A DNA stretch of 64,000 bases from Nakamurella sp040546275 (lineage in GTDB: Bacteria; Actinomycetota; Actinomycetes; Mycobacteriales; Nakamurellaceae): assembly GCF_040546275.1 (NCBI RefSeq), contig NZ_JBEPNO010000019.1, forward strand, positions 1 through 64,000. Direction: 5' to 3'. A program made the translations under genes and the position numbers. Below, in pieces: positions 62,324-64,000 of this stretch. Every line of letters begins with the position of its first letter. Position 1 is the first letter of the stretch. Below the pieces are notes generated by a model. The model searched no databases and was not told the DNA's origin. It was given only the letters and a program-made list of their open reading frames with translations.

Positions 62324-63099
62324 TGTTGTCGGGCCACCCGCTGCCTGTCGGCGGGTTCCGCACGGTGGGCGTCGATCTCGCGGCTCAGGACAAGAAAACC
62401 GGTCTGGCTGTGCTGCGGTGGAGTGTCGGCTCGGTGGTCCTCGAGCACCTGCAGGTGGAGGCCGGGAACATCGAGATCCGCAGCGCCGGTGCCGACGCGG
62501 CGGTGACGGGGATCGACTGTCCGCTCGGCTGGCCGGCGGCGTTCACCGATCTCCTGCTGGCCCACCGCGCCCATGCGGCCGGCCCGGAGACGGGGCGCGA
62601 CATCGAGGCCCGCCGGATTCTGGCCTTCCGCCGCACCGACTTCCACGTCCACTCCGAAACCGGCCGTTGGCCGCTCAGTGTCTCGGCAGATCTCATCGGC
62701 TACCCGGCAATGCGCGCCGCCGGATTGCTGGCGGGGTGGACTCCTGGTGGAAAGCCGTTGCGCCGTAGCGGGGTGAACTCCTGTGTGGCGGAGGTGTACC
62801 CGGCGGCCGCACTGTCCCGCTGGGGCCTGACGTCCCGTGGCTACAAGGCCGATCCGGATCTCCGTCGCACGGTGATCGACCGGTTGGGTTCGCTGGCGCC
62901 CTGGCTCGACCTGGGCGACGGCGAGGAGCTCTGCGCCCGGTCGGATGACGCGTTCGATGCCGTCGTGGCCGGGGTAGTGGCCGGGGCGGTGCAACTCGGC
63001 CGAACCCGCGGCCCGGCTCCCGAGGATCTGGTGCTCGCCGAAGAGGAAGGCTGGGTGCACCTGCCCGACAAGGATTTCCTGCGCGACCCCTGGGCCTGA
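62323..63099 (+). CDS. DUF429-family protein
   Basis: This 258-residue protein has the RNase H-like DUF429 pattern: GVDLAAQDKKTGLAVL at the start, TGIDCPLGWP, FRRTDFHV, NSCVAEVYPAAALSRWGL and the late SDDAFDAVVAGVVAGA. Acidic residues at strand ends suggest a nuclease-like fold; function is unknown. The ATG overlaps the asd stop by one base; a GTG one codon earlier is also possible. It may be cotranscribed with lysC-asd. Confidence 0.85.
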   Translation: MLSGHPLPVGGFRTVGVDLAAQDKKTGLAVLRWSVGSVVLEHLQVEAGNIEIRSAGADAAVTGIDCPLGWPAAFTDLLLAHRAHAAGPETGRDIEARRILAFRRTDFHVHSETGRWPLSVSADLIGYPAMRAAGLLAGWTPGGKPLRRSGVNSCVAEVYPAAALSRWGLTSRGYKADPDLRRTVIDRLGSLAPWLDLGDGEELCARSDDAFDAVVAGVVAGAVQLGRTRGPAPEDLVLAEEEGWVHLPDKDFLRDPWA

Positions 63100-63133
63100 C
63101 GCGCGCAGCGGATCGCCAATGCGCACGTGTCCC

Positions 63134-63235
63134 GCGCATACAGAAGTGCGCTGCGCATACGAAAGCGTCCGTTTGGGGCGTGTTTCGCGGATTTCGGTCA
63201 CTTCGGTATGCGCCGGGGAGAACGGTATGCGCGGT
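63134..63235. repeat. Arm-covarying element, copy R5 (four half-sites)
   Basis: Arms GCGCATAC (63153-63160) and GTATGCGC (63206-63213) span exactly 61 bp. Further half-sites lie 19 bp outside each arm (63134-63141 and 63225-63232), so this copy is symmetric. Its interior matches the others when read on the minus strand (CGCCCCAAACG). It fills the gap between converging genes. Confidence 0.72.
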
Positions 63236-63242
63236 AGGAGGG

Positions 63243-64000
63243 TCAGCGGCAGGTGACGGCGGCGAGGCCGGCCTGGGTGCCGCCCGGTCCCTCCTCGGAG
63301 GTGACTTCGTAGCCGCAGCCGGTCATGTCGCCGGCGATGCCTTCGGTCTGGATCATCGGTGGGTCCGGTAGTTCGTGATGCGGCCAGCTGGAAAACCCTG
63401 CTGGATCGGCATTCTTCGTCGGCGCGAGATATTCGATCACCTGGTCGTAGGTGAGCAGCAACATCCGTCCGGGCGTGAACGCCGCGTCGGTGATCACGTT
63501 CCCGGTGAACATCGACTGGACCCGCCGCGCCGGTTCGGGCGGGCTGAACGAGGCGACCAAGCGCAGCTCACCGCCGCCGGGTTCACCCCGGTAGATACGA
63601 TGCGGTGGAACGGTTCCGGTGGTGCCATCGGCAGCGGACTTCGTGATGACGATGACCGATCCCTTGCCGTCGACGACCATCGACTCCGCGTTCCGAGGGC
63701 CGTCGGGGTAGGTGAAGTCCCACCTGTCGGCCGCTACCGGAGCCGTCGGGAGGGGTGCCACCGCGGGCTCGTCGATGCGATAGACGCTGATGTGGTCTCG
63801 TTCCCGGTCGTTGTCGCCGATATCGCCGACGTAGAAGCACCGCCCGGCGCGGTCGCCGCAGGCGCCGGCCGTGAGTGCCTCGGCGTTCCCGGTCGACATG
63901 CCTTGCACTCGCACGTTTCCGACCAGAGAGCCGTTGGATCGAACCGCGACGATCCGGTCAGCGCCCGTGCCGTCGTCCACCACGAAGAAGACGCCCTTGG
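63243..64000 (-). CDS. Beta-propeller-like hypothetical protein, 5' end outside window
   Basis: The reading frame is open to the window edge, so the N-terminus is missing and about 252 residues are visible. It contains GNAEALTAGACGDRAGRCFYVGDIGDNDRERDHISVYRI and AESMVVDGKGSVIVITKSA, resembling esterase-like or phytase-like propeller proteins that begin with a signal peptide. Four Cys near the ends (GACGDRAGRC, TGCGYE, VTC) suggest an exported protein. Confidence 0.75.
   Translation of the reverse strand, partial: KGVFFVVDDGTGADRIVAVRSNGSLVGNVRVQGMSTGNAEALTAGACGDRAGRCFYVGDIGDNDRERDHISVYRIDEPAVAPLPTAPVAADRWDFTYPDGPRNAESMVVDGKGSVIVITKSAADGTTGTVPPHRIYRGEPGGGELRLVASFSPPEPARRVQSMFTGNVITDAAFTPGRMLLLTYDQVIEYLAPTKNADPAGFSSWPHHELPDPPMIQTEGIAGDMTGCGYEVTSEEGPGGTQAGLAAVTCR

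Overview
The window is GC-rich, densely coded actinobacterial DNA. Most genes start with ATG, GTG or TTG behind clear Shine-Dalgarno (SD) sites, and 1- or 4-base stop/start overlaps are common. A MimR/prm locus, ybaB-recR, lysC-asd and actinobacterial-type leuA all fit Actinobacteria. A Nakamurella-like lineage is my guess from gene content only, with low confidence. I saw no tRNA, rRNA, CRISPR array, transposase or phage gene.

Bases 1-17.7 kb and 29.8-35.3 kb form a choline and glycine betaine catabolic island. It encodes choline dehydrogenase, betaine aldehyde dehydrogenase, a glycine betaine ABC transporter with a double-length permease, and a three-component Rieske demethylase (oxygenase, ferredoxin, FAD reductase). 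It continues with a dimethylglycine dehydrogenase, heterotetrameric-type sarcosine oxidase (with SoxG fused to SoxA), serine hydroxymethyltransferase and formyl-THF deformylase. Together these would convert choline to glycine and serine and handle the released one-carbon units. Two IclR regulators are present. Five promoters of the island carry the same paired 17-bp imperfect palindrome (GTTGCG-N5-CGCAAC), always with a 19-bp centre spacing. This looks like one local regulon.

Bases 17.8-27.4 kb interrupt the island with a propane/alkane monooxygenase locus. It holds a MimR-like activator without GAFTGA, prmABCD, a small unknown protein, a dedicated GroEL-like chaperonin and a second unknown protein. 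An MFS exporter and a methyltransferase follow.

Bases 35.5-43.2 kb hold ybaB-recR and a five-gene peptide-type ABC transporter. Bases 43.2-64 kb look like ordinary chromosome: S4 protein, acyl-CoA ligase, several conserved hypotheticals, a TetR/MFS pair with a clear operator, a PHP phosphoesterase, an MpaB-type protein and an AlkZ-like winged-helix protein. Also here are a SigE-type ECF sigma factor coupled to a membrane protein, leuA with a Leu-codon leader peptide, a hydrolase/deaminase pair, a frameshifted lipoprotein gene, lysC-asd, and a DUF429 gene. The last gene runs off the window.

Two repeat families are the most unusual content. The first is an 83-bp element whose 8-bp arms change together while the 61-bp and 19-bp spacings stay fixed; five copies are clear, a sixth is possible, and one copy lies in frame inside the dimethylglycine dehydrogenase gene. 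The second is a 44-bp palindrome centred on CGCTATAGCG, with four copies, each close to the 3' end of a minus-strand gene.
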